Assembly: GCA_905182985.1 (NCBI GenBank)
Contig: CAJJDN010000127.1
Span: forward strand, 59,013 to 123,012
From: Paramecium sonneborni
Taxonomy: Eukaryota > Ciliophora > Oligohymenophorea > Peniculida > Parameciidae
Reading direction: 5' to 3'
DNA: 64,000 bases
In this document: in pieces, positions 1 through 14,378 of the stretch
Layout: each line of letters opens with the position of its first letter
Position numbering within the stretch: the first letter of the stretch is position 1
The notes under the pieces: model-generated
What the model was told of the DNA's origin: nothing
The model's input: the letters and a program-made list of their open reading frames with translations, nothing else
The model's database searches: none
Position numbers and translations under genes: made by a program

Positions 1-132
1 GGAAAGGGTAATCTAATATATAAGATAAGTTGAAATAAAATATTAATCATATATATGTAAATAAATAATTGAATTAGATAGAATTGAATGAAATTTTAGT
101 TAAATTATAATTTTTGTGTGTTGTTGAAAATA

Positions 133-778
133 TCAATTGTGGAAATTCCAAATCATAAAACCGGTTGTTCCCATAAATGCTGCCCAACCCCAGAGTTCAT
201 AAAAGCCTCTATATCCAGCATGATATTAACGAATCACTTATCTGAAAATTGATAAAGTGATTACCTATGTGTACCATTACAAAAAGGTGCATTGGCACTG
301 GATTTGCAATTGCACAATTTATAATATCCAGATGTATCAACATTAAATTTAATTGGTCTGTTTCTTGTAGCTGAGGCATTGCACATTCCATCACACCATG
401 GATTTGCTTATGAGATACCACATGAACACCATTGATAAATCTGGTATATAGGTGTTAAGTAATACCTTTCCTTTTTAGAGATAGCAATTATAAGGATAGA
501 AACCAGCAACATAGGGGACTGAGGCTGGTCTATATTTACCTTCAGGATATGGTATAGATTCAGGTAATAAGACTTATTTCTATTATGGGAAATCAGTAAT
601 ATCATCTGGTTTTCTTTCCTTTCTGGCTATGATGATGAAATTAAAATAAATTATTACGTGTAGGGGGAGTGATTATTTCTGGAGGTAATGTATAAGGATC
701 TCTAAGATGAGCTTCTCCATGTTAAAGTATTGTGGAGACAGTTCTGTATTTAGCTGCCTTCTATAAGATTTAAGACAT
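133..778 (-). CDS. CDGSH iron-sulfur domain protein (CISD3-like, two motifs)
   Basis: Spliced over three introns (31, 25 and 23 nt) this gives 188 residues. It carries two CDGSH-type cluster motifs: CSCGISQANPWCDGMC (about residues 82-97), and about 30 residues later CNCKSSANAPFCNGTH. Two motifs in one chain is the arrangement of the mitochondrial CISD3/MiNT group, which binds two 2Fe-2S clusters and acts in redox or iron-sulfur transfer. A hydrophobic, Trp/Phe-rich C-terminus (AFMGTTGFMIWNF) could be membrane-associated. Odd point: the first motif ends in Cys where the family has the ligand His (CDGMC versus CDGSH). The start codon lies only 17 nt from that of the divergent aminopeptidase gene. 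Family assignment is firm; location and partner are inferred. Confidence 0.86.
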
Positions 779-795
779 CCAAATTAAATTAATTA

Positions 796-1981
796 ATGGA
801 TTCTGCAATAGGGACATACATTTGTTAAACTATTGATTGTAGTAAACCTGCAACTTTGCAATGTCCAACTTGTATCAAAATGGCTTTAGCTCCAGCATAC
901 TTTTGTGATTAAGAATGCTTTAAACGATATTGGCCAATCCATAAGACTTTTCATAAAAAATAGGAAGAATAGGATGATTAGAAAAATAAGTTTAAATTTA
1001 CAGGGCCATTAAGACCAGGTAAAATATCTGCAAGACTATTTGTTCCTGATCATATAAAAAAGCCTGAATGGTATTAAAGTGGATAGCCAACAGAGGAAAT
1101 GAAAAGTAAACTTCAACAAATAGTTGATTGTAAGACTGCTGAGGATATTTAGAAGATGAGAGAATGTGCAGTAATAGGTATATTAGTTATTCTTAATATT
1201 TTGTTAAGGAAGAGGTGCATTAGATGCTGGTCATGCAGCTGTAAAAGCAGGAGTAACAACTGATGAAATAGATAAGATTGTTCATAAATATATAATTGAT
1301 CATGATGCTTATCCATCCCCATTAAATTATAATGGATTTAAAAAGTCATTATGTACATCTGTTAATGAGGTGATTTGTCATGGTATTCCTGATGATAGGC
1401 CATTGGAAAATGGAGATATTGTTAATCTTGATGTCTCAGTCTATTTTAAAGGTTTTCACATCGATTTGAATGAAACATATTTTGTAGGAGAAGTGAGTGA
1501 ATCATCTAAGTTCCTTGTTGAAAAAGCTTATAATTGTTTATAAAAAGCAATAGAAATATGTAAGCCAGGGACAATGTATAGAGATGTTGGAAATATCATA
1601 GAAAAATACATAACTGAAAATGGATTGGCTGTTAATCGTACATATTGTGGTCATGGAGTGGGTTAATTATTTCATTGTGCTCCAACGTAAATAATATTCA
1701 TTAAAATAGTATTCCACATTATGGAAAAAATAAAGCTCCAGGATTTATGAAACCTGGACATACATTTACTATAGAACCTATGATTAATTAAGGAACTCAT
1801 TAAGATATTCTTTGGACATTTGATAATTGGACTGCTGTATTAATTTTAAGATTATCATTAGGTTACTGCTGATGGATAACGTTCTGCTTAATTCGAACAT
1901 ACTCTTTTGATAACTGAAGGAGGATGTGAAGTTATGACAGCTAGATTACCAACTTCACCACCTCTAGATTTTAAAATATGA
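796..1981 (+). CDS. MAP1: methionine aminopeptidase type 1 with N-terminal zinc finger
   Basis: Cytosolic enzyme that removes the initiator Met co-translationally. Splicing introns of 31, 23 and 25 nt gives 368 residues, close to eukaryotic MetAP1. Residues about 9-50 form the Cys/His-rich MYND-like finger (CQTIDCSKPATLQCPTC, then CDQECF..H...H) found only in eukaryotic type 1 enzymes and thought to dock on ribosomes. The peptidase part has all five metal ligands in order: Asp in NLDVSVY, Asp in HIDLNETYF, His in CGHGVG, Glu in TIEPMIN and Glu in EHTLLITEGG. The chosen ATG puts the finger at the very N-terminus, as in relatives. It is transcribed divergently from the CDGSH gene across a 17-nt gap. 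Confidence 0.95.
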
Positions 1982-2043
1982 GTAATATAATATTTGTTGC
2001 AAATAAATTCGATTTCATATTATTTACAATTTTAATTATATTT

Positions 2044-3248
2044 ATGTCTTCAGAAAATAAGGAAATAATTGAGGATAAAATTTACAGATAGCAAAACTAA
2101 ATAGATTAATTAGCAAGGAAATCTTTCATAATGAAGAAGATCGAATAGCCAAAAGATGAACATGAATTGTAATTACTTAAGAGAATTCAAAAGTATTTGT
2201 ATCCTATTTAGAAAGAGCTCGTTATGAAAGAGAGGAAACTAAAATTATTTAGTCTCACTAAATAACATCTCCTCATTTTTGGTAGGTCTTCATGAAAAGA
2301 CATTATGATTTAGGTGCTTGGCTTCTATTAGATGTAACAACTAATTTTGCTTTGTAATAAACGATCTTAAATTTATTAGATATTTTTTTGATACTATAAG
2401 AGTTAGAACACAAGCTCAAAACAAGTATGTTGATATTTCTCATTTCAATTAAAATAATGTCAAAAATCTTCCAATCTATTCTGGACTTCATTATAAATTA
2501 TCATACATAGTACTGAGTGATATATTACGTAATTTCACTAATTAAGTCAGATATCAAATGTTTATGGATCCTTCATCTTAATTTTACGTATGTTATTATA
2601 TTTATTTTTGAGAACTACAATTAATTAAGTAAAATTTTGATATAAGGATTAATTGCAGAGACAACTATCACAACTCTCTTATTACCTATAGAAATTAGAA
2701 AGATGATAGTTTAAATGGGTTCATTTGATGCTAACTTAAATCATTACTTAAAATCTTATATGAGATGTTATTTTCCAGCTTTAATAAGAGATTCTCTCTT
2801 CTTTGTAAGTCACTCTATTACATATAATCTACTTATGTATGGAGATCATTATTTATCTGCACTCTTCAGATCTGGAGAATTCACTCCACCACCAGTAATT
2901 ATCTAAAATCATATATTTTTTTAGACCATCTTAAGAGGGGAAAGAGAAAGAAAATTTACATGTATCTTAGGTTCTCTAGGATTATCCATTTTGCTCACAA
3001 ATCCATTCGATGTCTTGGTTACCAAATTAGCTACTCAGAGAAATGTTTATAATATTTAATAAATTTAGGAAACTTACACAAATCCATTCTAAGCATTCAA
3101 ATTTATTGTTTCTTAGGAAGGGTGGTCTAAACTTATTGCTAGTGCTATATCACAAAGAATTGGTTTCTACTTCCTCAAAGGATTAGTGTTCTTTAGCTAT
3201 TAAGATCGTGTGTATTAAATGTTCCATGACGCATTTAATTATGAATGA
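2044..3248 (+). CDS. mitochondrial carrier (SLC25-like) family protein
   Basis: Introns of 32, 26, 25 and 30 nt yield 363 residues. About 75 polar, charged residues come first, then a carrier-like body. The first repeat has a helix ending in YFFDTIRVRTQAQ, a degenerate form of the carrier signature. A middle repeat has LLPIEIRKMIVQMGS. The last has TNPFDVLVTKLATQ, close to the PxDxxxTR consensus. Such proteins exchange metabolites across the inner mitochondrial membrane, but the substrate cannot be read here. All three signature repeats deviate from consensus and the N-terminus is unusually long, so it may be an outer-membrane or divergent carrier. The stop lies 41 nt upstream of a tRNA gene on the same strand. 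Confidence 0.72.
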
Positions 3249-3289
3249 AGGTTCTATATCAGCTAAAACATATACAAAATAATATCATA

Positions 3290-3373
3290 GCCTGTTTGCC
3301 CGAGCTGGTTAAGGGGGCAGACTTAAGATCTGCTGGAGCCTACTCCGCGTCGGTTCGAATCCGACAGCAGGCA
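3290..3373 (+). tRNA. tRNA-Leu (anticodon UAA)
   Basis: 84 nt with a long variable arm (class II). The acceptor stem GCCTGTT pairs with AGCAGGC with one T-G wobble, and the discriminator is A, as leucine tRNAs require. The anticodon stem GCAGA/TCTGC encloses CTTAAGA, anticodon TAA. The T arm contains GGTTCGAATCC. A run of T starting at 3376 is a plausible RNA polymerase III terminator. UUA is a heavily used Leu codon in this AT-rich genome. Confidence 0.95.
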
Positions 3374-3397
3374 ATTTTTTTATTTTTTTTTTTAACT

Positions 3398-4464
3398 ATG
3401 CAAAATTTGAAATTCATTAATAATGAACTTGAATCCTAACTTAAAGCTTTACATCTTGAAACTAGATAACTTAAATAAGAAATCATTAAGATCAATCAAC
3501 TAAATGCTCAACTGAAAGAATAATTGCATCAAAACACTATTGCTTCTGATATTGATGATTAATACAAACAAACACTCATTGAAAATAAAATGCTTAAAAA
3601 AGAATTAGACTTTTTGTATAATAAATTAGTAATTATCATTTAGTCAATTACAACAATAATCTAAAATTGATTCTATGGCATCTAAACCATCATATTAATA
3701 ACTAGAAAAAGAGCTAGATGATTTACAAAATTTTTTTAAAAAATACTACAATCTCCAAGAAATGTATTACAAAATATCATACTTATGTAGACTATTGAAT
3801 TAGATTCCCATACAATTACTCAAAGAATGTTGGCAAGCCATTAATTAAACTTTTAAATCACATTTTAATGCTCATTAAACTATTTAAAATATTCAAGAAG
3901 AGGTTTCCCTCCTTGAATAAGATTACAAATAAATTTTGCATGCAAATAAAGAAAATGATTCAGAAATCTAATATTAAGCTAAATGTAAATATTCAATATT
4001 AATAAGAAAATATTATTGTTGAAAGAAGAGTGGAAATAGAAAAATGTAGAAAAGAAATATAAATGAAATAATTTGAAACTAAAAAAATGGAATAGGAGTT
4101 AGATGAATTATAAAAAGAATTTGCTTATATTTGTAAAATTGAACATAGAAGATATAATTAATAAATAGAAATAGAAAAATAATTAGTTTAAGTGAGATAG
4201 AAAACAACTTAGCCTGTGATTGAATAAAAAGCCTCCGTTTTACCTATGCAAAGAAGTAGATAACATTCTGATTACTTCCGACCACATTAAATATCTATCG
4301 ACTCCTAATAATCTACCAAGCCTTAAATTTTTAGAGCACCTAAACATAGTATAGTACAACAAGAATCTGAAAAAACTAATTTAGAAAAAACAATAGATTA
4401 AACTAGATAAAAGCTGAGTAGACAATTAAGTTTAGCTTCAAACCTACGAGAATCCACAAAATGA
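3398..4464 (+). CDS. coiled-coil protein of unknown function
   Basis: Introns of 28 and 22 nt give 338 residues. Residues 1-260 are heptad-rich (Leu, Gln, Glu, Lys) and predict long coiled coils: the start reads MQNLKFINNELESQLKALHL, followed by a second coil with LEKELDDLQNFFKKYYNLQE and a third rich in Glu/Lys/Gln. The last 80 residues are basic and Ser/Gln-rich, probably disordered. There is no catalytic or membrane motif. It begins only 24 nt after the tRNA-Leu gene. Such proteins are often cytoskeletal or basal-body components in ciliates, but that is a guess. Confidence 0.7.
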
Positions 4465-5023
4465 CATGTTTATTTATATAGATTATAATCTCTCAATTTT
4501 TTTTTTCTTTATGATTTTAGCTTTTAATTTTTTAGTAAAAATTTTCCATTTTTTCCTCTCTAATTATTGAAAATAATATTTATTTATTATGAATAAGATA
4601 TTAAAGCTCAAATAAAATAATAAATATTAGAAATAAAGATTATATTTATTCCTACTTGACTGAGGTTGAAAAAAATACATTCTAATTAAGTGTTGAATTA
4701 TAAATTTCTTATAAAATCTATCAACTCATAATTAAAAAAGGTTTGTCCAAAACCTTATTCTGAAATGTGTGTATAAATAGTAAAAACTTTATTACTGAAG
4801 CTGACTCATTTTTAAATTTAATAAATGTTTATAAAAGATGATTTTTGTGATTTACTTTGCTATCATCATATAAAATAAGAAGGAGAAAATATTGAATAAA
4901 GCATTTAGATATATATTTATTAAGGAAATAAATTGCTAATAATTTATTAAAAAAATAATTTGAGATATTATATTAAAAAGTATTTAATAAAATTATTGTT
5001 TAAATTTATTAAAAATTTTGCTG
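4465..5023. other. AT-rich spacer, no gene seen
   Basis: Very AT-rich. The longest frames on either strand are short, carry frequent TGA and do not read as protein. From 4599 the sequence is the start of the first copy of a redundant assembly overlap. Confidence 0.5.
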
Positions 5024-5505
5024 ATGGATTTGATGGATTAGTCAACTCGTAAAACTAGGGATGAAAATGAATGTTTAGATTTTAATTAATTAGAACTTAG
5101 AACCAAAATATAATTTTAAAATGAACTATATGCATGAGATTCGAAAATAACATCTTCTCTCATAGTTCCTTAAAGGTTAGTTAGACAATACTCATCGATA
5201 AATTGTTAGTTTGTCACAATAGGTCTAAAATAATGAGGTATTTGTATAACTTATATGTAAATTTATTAATTGCTCGTTATTATATTATATTTATTATTTT
5301 AATTATTTTATATTAGGTATTACATAAAAGGATTTCTAGAAAAAATTGCGATACAAAGCCTTTTAAATGCACTAATTGTACACATACATATTCTTCGAAA
5401 GCAGCTCTATAATAACACCAAAAATAAAAACATTCTCAAGAACAAACACCAATTACGTAGCCCTTAGATCAATAGAAAGTAGTAGAAGTTTTAAGTGAAA
5501 TATGA
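5024..5505 (+). CDS. C2H2 zinc-finger protein (redundant first copy)
   Basis: This is the same gene as at 6218-6699, present twice only because of the assembly overlap. Splicing a 28-nt and a 79-nt intron gives 124 residues. Near the C-terminus is a classical finger preceded by a partial linker: KPFKCTNCTHTYSSKAALQQ then HQKQKH, that is Cys-x2-Cys-x12-His-x4-His. The N-terminal half is basic and Gln-rich. A single finger suggests RNA binding or weak DNA binding rather than a sequence-specific transcription factor. Count only one of the two copies. Confidence 0.5.
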
Positions 5506-6217
5506 AATTAATTTTTTCAATCATATGTTATTTTTGATCTTATAATTTTGGAAATAATAAATATCGATTAAACTTATTTTCTAAAATTTAACTTCATATT
5601 TAAGTTTAAATAATTGATAGTAGTATTGCAATAAAAAATGAGTGAAAGCGAAGTAGAGAGTATATTAGTAAGATATATAAGATTAATAAATAGTCAGAGG
5701 ATGTTGAAAAAGATGAAGAATAGGAGTATGCATAAAGAGAAGTATTATAAATTTAGTATAATTCAATAGCTATTACGAATAGATGATTTAANTATTAAAG
5801 CTCAAATAAAATAATAAATATTAGAAATAAAGATTATATTTATTCCTACTTGACTGAGGTTGAAAAAAATACATTCTAATTAAGTGTTGAATTATAAATT
5901 TCTTATAAAATCTATCAACTCATAATTAAAAAAGGTTTGTCCAAAACCTTATTCTGAAATGTGTGTATAAATAGTAAAAACTTTATTACTGAAGCTGACT
6001 CATTTTTAAATTTAATAAATGTTTATAAAAGATGATTTTTGTGATTTACTTTGCTATCATCATATAAAATAAGAAGGAGAAAATATTGAATAAAGCATTT
6101 AGATATATATTTATTAAGGAAATAAATTGCTAATAATTTATTAAAAAAATAATTTGAGATATTATATTAAAAAGTATTTAATAAAATTATTGTTTAAATT
6201 TATTAAAAATTTTGCTG

Positions 6218-6699
6218 ATGGATTTGATGGATTAGTCAACTCGTAAAACTAGGGATGAAAATGAATGTTTAGATTTTAATTAATTAGAACTTAGAACCAA
6301 AATATAATTTTAAAATGAACTATATGCATGAGATTCGAAAATAACATCTTCTCTCATAGTTCCTTAAAGGTTAGTTAGACAATACTCATCGATAAATTGT
6401 TAGTTTGTCACAATAGGTCTAAAATAATGAGGTATTTGTATAACTTATATGTAAATTTATTAATTGCTCGTTATTATATTATATTTATTATTTTAATTAT
6501 TTTATATTAGGTATTACATAAAAGGATTTCTAGAAAAAATTGCGATACAAAGCCTTTTAAATGCACTAATTGTACACATACATATTCTTCGAAAGCAGCT
6601 CTATAATAACACCAAAAATAAAAACATTCTCAAGAACAAACACCAATTACGTAGCCCTTAGATCAATAGAAAGTAGTAGAAGTTTTAAGTGAAATATGA
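6218..6699 (+). CDS. small single C2H2 zinc-finger protein
   Basis: 124 residues after removing a 28-nt and a 79-nt intron. The C-terminal part reads VLHKRISRKNCDTKPFKCTN and continues as a C2H2 finger with two Cys and two His at canonical spacing. Residues 1-60 are polar and Gln/Asn-rich. The 79-nt intron, which ends in ATTATTTTATATTAG, is far longer than every other intron seen here. Either it is genuinely unusual or the gene model needs an alternative, such as two small introns. The ISWI gene follows 132 nt downstream on the same strand. The function is unknown beyond nucleic-acid binding. Confidence 0.55.
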
Positions 6700-6831
6700 A
6701 ATTAATTTTTTCAATCATATGTTATTTTTGATCTTATAATTTTGGAAATAATAAATATCGATTAAACTTATTTTCTAAAATTTAACTTCATATTTAAGTT
6801 TAAATAATTGATAGTAGTATTGCAATAAAAA

Positions 6832-9982
<3,151 letters not shown>

Positions 9983-10007
9983 TATTGTTAACATATATAA
10001 ATATAGT

Positions 10008-11431
10008 TCATAATTTTTTCTTATTGGAACCTATCAATTTTTATGCTTTCAACACTAATTATTTATGATAGTCTATAAGAGCACTAGTAGATAATTTAGA
10101 TATTGGAGTTGTTTTTGTTCCTTTTCTTTCATAATCTCCATTAAACGAATACAGTAAATAACGATTATTTGTTGATGGAGTACGTGTAGGAGATTTTGGA
10201 GATGTGTCTACTTTTGGTATATGACTTTATCTTCTTGATATGTAAGGATTATGGAGTGGTTTTTAAAACCTTGTAATTTTATTGCCCAAATGCGGTTACG
10301 ATAGCACTCTTGTTCTATTTTACTAGAAACTAGTAGACATTGGATGTTTTTGATCTAGGAATTAGGTTAAGTAAGTCTTCATTTCATTTCATTCTTACCT
10401 CCATATTTTTAGGGTTTTGCATGCTCATTATAATCAGTTATTATAGACGACTGCGTTCATCTTAATAGTATGATTTGTTTGTGCTGCTTGTATTCGCTTT
10501 CGTTGATTACTTTGTCTCACGATCTGTCCGCATTTTTGCAGACTTTATCATAACATAGTGTTCTTTTGTTGTAATTAACATATAATATATTGCATATTTA
10601 TATTTATTCATAAGATGTTTCAATAAATAACACCATTTATTATACTCACCTTAAATCTTAATCCACAAGTTTTATTTTTCACTTCTTAATAAATCATATA
10701 CATTTATCATTTTACTATTAATTCTAACTTAAAATGGTTTCTATATTTAAATAAACTATCTTTAAACTAATAACTAATCTTTATAATTATTTTTATATTG
10801 ATAGAAATAAAAACTCTTTTCATAATTCTGACATCGTTTTTTTCTAAAGTCTTCAAAACCATATTAATTAAGATATACATATGTATGGCCATGTCCCAAT
10901 TGTTGGCAAACTCTATTTTTCTTCTTAATACTTTTTTATTATTGGGTTATCCTTTAAAATAAGTCTAGTATTCTTCGCTCCCTTTTTGTTTAGTATATCA
11001 ATAATATTCTCAAATTCATTCAAATCATTCAATCCAAGTTTATTATTCGATAAATTTAGAGTCTATAAATATTATACATTTATTGATTCAAGTAAATAAC
11101 CTAAGTTTTTTTCTTCTAATTAACAATTTGTAATTGTAATATCAATTAAAGGTACATCTTATAAATCATTTTCTGCATTATAATTTTCTATTGTACAATT
11201 TTCTATATGAATAGCTTCAAATTCTCCTAATGAAAAGTATATATCATCAAAATTGCTATAGATTCCTTTCTTGTGAAAATACTCAGATTATTCTTCTTCA
11301 CTTAATTCAAAATAATCATCTTCTATTTGGGCAGATGAAATCTCACCTATTCTTAAACCAATTCCAATTAATTTTAACATATCTCCATATTCTGAATGCT
11401 ATGTATTTACTATTGTTATTTCTTTTTACAT
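10008..11431 (-). CDS. leucine-rich-repeat protein with basic C-terminal region
   Basis: Splicing 28-nt and 22-nt introns gives 457 residues. After about 60 acidic residues comes a short LRR stretch: VPLIDITITNCQLEEKNLGY, TLNLSNNKLGLNDLNEFENI and TRLILKDNPIIKKYQEEK. The second half is Ser/Thr/Pro- and Arg/Lys-rich, with SPKSPTRTPSTNN, and probably disordered with many SP/TP phosphorylation sites. A 10008-10581 gene starting at an internal ATG is possible. The joined model is preferred because the frame is open throughout and only the first intron (removing a TGA) is needed. It is transcribed divergently from the next gene, with 20 nt between start codons. Confidence 0.6.
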
Positions 11432-11451
11432 TTTATATTATTATATAATAA

Positions 11452-11924
11452 ATGTATCAAAGTGATAACAATCTTGATAAATTATTTGAACTCTTTAAAG
11501 ACTAAAAAACTAAATTATTTTAAGTCGAATCATTTATTACATCATTAGAATAAACAGGTATATATAATAATTTACTCTCATTTAGAAATGACATAAAATA
11601 CATTAATTTTAAAGGAAAGATTAAATCTGTTTAAAAAATAACAATTATCCAAAGCTGAATTTGAGTAATTGTTTTAGATTGATTTAAAAAATGTAATGAG
11701 TATAATAAATATATGAGAGAGATATGAGTCAAGCAATATTTAATTCCATTCAAAAAAAAGACAAAAATTTTATTTCAACACAAGATCTGATTAATTTGAA
11801 TCAACTTTATAAATTTGGGTATACCAATGACTAAATTAACTTAATAATGAAATTCTTAGGAAAATCAAATTAAATTAGCAACGATCAATTTATTCATGTG
11901 CTTCAATAATAATAACACAATTGA
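11452..11924 (+). CDS. small hypothetical protein, possible EF-hand-like helices
   Basis: Introns of 28 and 25 nt give 139 residues, mostly amphipathic helix. Segments such as KAEFEQLFQIDLKN and NQISNDQFIHVLQQ resemble helix-loop-helix pairs of calmodulin-like proteins, but no loop has the full set of acidic calcium ligands. The next open frame (12006-13138) is in the same frame after two TGA codons. The two may therefore be one gene broken by an unrecognised intron or error; I found no GT-AG intron that joins them cleanly. Confidence 0.4.
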
Positions 11925-12005
11925 ATATAATCTTGAGATTATATAAAAAATATAAAATATTTATATGCTCTTGATATTTATTCTATTCTTTCCAGATTTA
12001 AATTA

Positions 12006-13138
12006 ATGAAAAAATTTTTGTTTAATATAATGATTTAAAATTTTGATTTAAAAGCTGAAATACAGAAACATCAATTAAAGCACTCTTTATTATTAGAGGT
12101 ATTAGTTAATAATGAGAAAAACATCTAACCATAAAAATTTTTAGAAGTAACCTACTTTTGAAATATTTAAAGATCATTCAGAATTATAATAATTCTCAGA
12201 TAGATGATCTCAAATTTATTAAGTTGTATAATGAATACCTTTACACAAATGAACTGTCTATATAAGATTCATATATAGTGTATAATGAAGTCGTTCATAA
12301 AAACTTTGATAAAATTGAATTATAAGTTATAAAGATAGTAAATATACTATCATTGATACATCAATAAATAAACCTAAAGATAAAATATTTAGAATAATAT
12401 GAAGAATTGTACTTAATGTTAGATAGTGAGAAGATTGGATATTTGTGTGAAGATCAAGTGTTATTTTTGTTTTTTAGTTTATTTTTAATAGAGAAACCAA
12501 TAGATAATAATATTGATTTATATGGATGTTTCAAATCATTTTGGATAGAAATTCAATAATACAATAAAGTAATTTAATATTTATGGAACTAGGTTTCCTT
12601 TCGAATTTTGAAATAGTTTTTGTTCAAACAAAACTACAATTCTGTTATTATAATATAAAATATAAATAGAATTTTAACAATGTTTGAACTGGAAAGTGTT
12701 CCAAATATTAGATATGATATTTTGAAGTATTTATCAGCAAAATATCATTATGATAATATTGTTGAAATAGCAGTAGAATTATTAATAAAGTTACCAATAG
12801 AATATGCAAATGTGGAAATAATAAAGAAAGAAAATGAGGAAAATTTATTCATATCCTCCTTTATTAAGCTCTATCATTTAGCAATTATTAAGTAATAATT
12901 AATTTAATTTGATATGTATTTAGAGAAATTTAGAAAATGTTTTATGGGAGATCAAATTTAATCACAAATATTTGAATAAAAAGAGAGAGATGAAAATTGG
13001 TTTCATAGAACTTTTATAAAAAATAAATAAAGAGTAAAATAACAACCAAATTAACCTAAAACTATAAATGTAGATTTAACAATTTTTTCAAAAGAATCTC
13101 CAACAAAAAAAAAGAAAAGAAAGGAAATGTATAAGTGA
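12006..13138 (+). CDS. hypothetical helical protein, basic tail
   Basis: One 26-nt intron; 368 residues. No family recognised. The body is rich in Leu, Ile, Tyr and Gln helices, for example LLLEVLVNNEKNIQPQKFLE, without convincing membrane spans. The C-terminus ends in a short basic cluster (SPTKKKKRKEMYK) that resembles a nuclear localisation signal. The ATG chosen is the first in frame after TGA codons at 11922 and 11934. An open frame extends upstream to about 11937 without an ATG. The gene ends only 11 nt before the stop of the convergent MORN gene. Confidence 0.5.
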
Positions 13139-13149
13139 AGTATTGAAAT

Positions 13150-14298
13150 TCATTTTTACAGAACTCCATTAATCCATTCTCCTTGAATTTATTTTCCATT
13201 TTATTCAAAAATAATTCCTCTTCCATGCATTAAACCATTACACCAAAAACCAACATATCTTCTACCATCTGGCCATTCGAATGTTCCAAGACCGCATTTT
13301 TAATTTTTAAAATACCATCCTGAATATTTTTTACCATTAGTCCAACTAAATTCTCCTTCACCATGCATCATATCTTCTTTAAATTATCCAATATACTAAT
13401 CAAATAAATTTTAATTTAATTACTTTTTTACCATTTGATTAAACATATTCTCCAAAACCATCCATACAATTATTAACAAAATCACCTATATAATGTGATC
13501 CATCTGCCCAAATAAATGTACCTCTTCCATGCTTTTTACCTAAAACATAATCACCTTCATATTTTGCTCCATCTGCCCATATTTCATTACCTCTTCCATG
13601 TTATTTATCACATTTCCATTCTCCTTAAAATATACTTCCATTATTTTTTCTATAAAATCCAAATCCTTCTAACTTACCTTCATAGAAATTTCCCTCATAA
13701 AAATCACCATTTTAATGTAAAAATCTCCCATATCCATGTGGTTAATTCATTTTCCAATCTCTAATTAATTTTATACTCAAGATGTATACCCTTCATATAT
13801 AGATCCATTTTTATAATAATATCTTCCTTTGCCATTTCTCATACAATCTACAATTTCTCCTGCATAAATTGAACCATCTCTATATTAATAAACTGCAAAA
13901 TCATTTATCGAAAAGTTTTCTAATGGTTCCATTTCATCAAATTTACAAGTAGATAATTAAGGAAATGCAAGTTCTATAAATGTTAAACTATCTTAAGAAT
14001 TAATTTAAACTGGTTGCTACTGTAATGAATTTTCTTAATTTATAGTAAAACCAGGTTTTCTTTTTTAATAATTTTTCCTCTATTTATATCCTTTCCAATT
14101 TTTTTGAATTTATATGGCTTTTTCTGAATATTATATTTCTTTTTTTCTTTATGATTCACAATTAAAATTTTAAATGACTTACTAAAAATGTTTAGGGGAG
14201 CTAGGAGCAGAAATGATATTTTCTTATTTGCTTAAATTTATTTCCTAATTATTTTATGACAATTAGCTACAACATGAATTATTTTAAAGAGAACCCAT
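13150..14298 (-). CDS. MORN-repeat protein with IQ motif and N-terminal acylation signal
   Basis: Introns of 29 and 28 nt give 363 residues. The start MGSLQNNSCCSQ has Gly2 and a Cys pair, a classic dual myristoylation/palmitoylation signal. Around residues 65-80 is an IQ motif, [17 protein letters not shown], which usually binds calmodulin. From about residue 150 there are at least eight MORN repeats with the YxGxW/F...GxGxF pattern, such as [27 protein letters not shown] and SGWYFKNQKCGLGTF. MORN sheets contact membranes and cytoskeleton. Together the parts suggest a calmodulin-responsive membrane or cortex scaffold. The upstream ATG is favoured because it alone provides the acylation signal. 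Confidence 0.88.
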
Positions 14299-14378
14299 AA
14301 TTTAATTAAAATTGAATAAATAATTTATATTTTAATATCTTTTTATTATTAAATCTAAATGATTTTAATTTGATCAAC

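Noticed and set aside
1..60. Telomere at the left edge because of GGAAAGGGTAA
   Set aside because: Only one short G-rich string is present, with no tandem GGGGTT/GGGTTT-type repeats, so this is an ordinary window edge.
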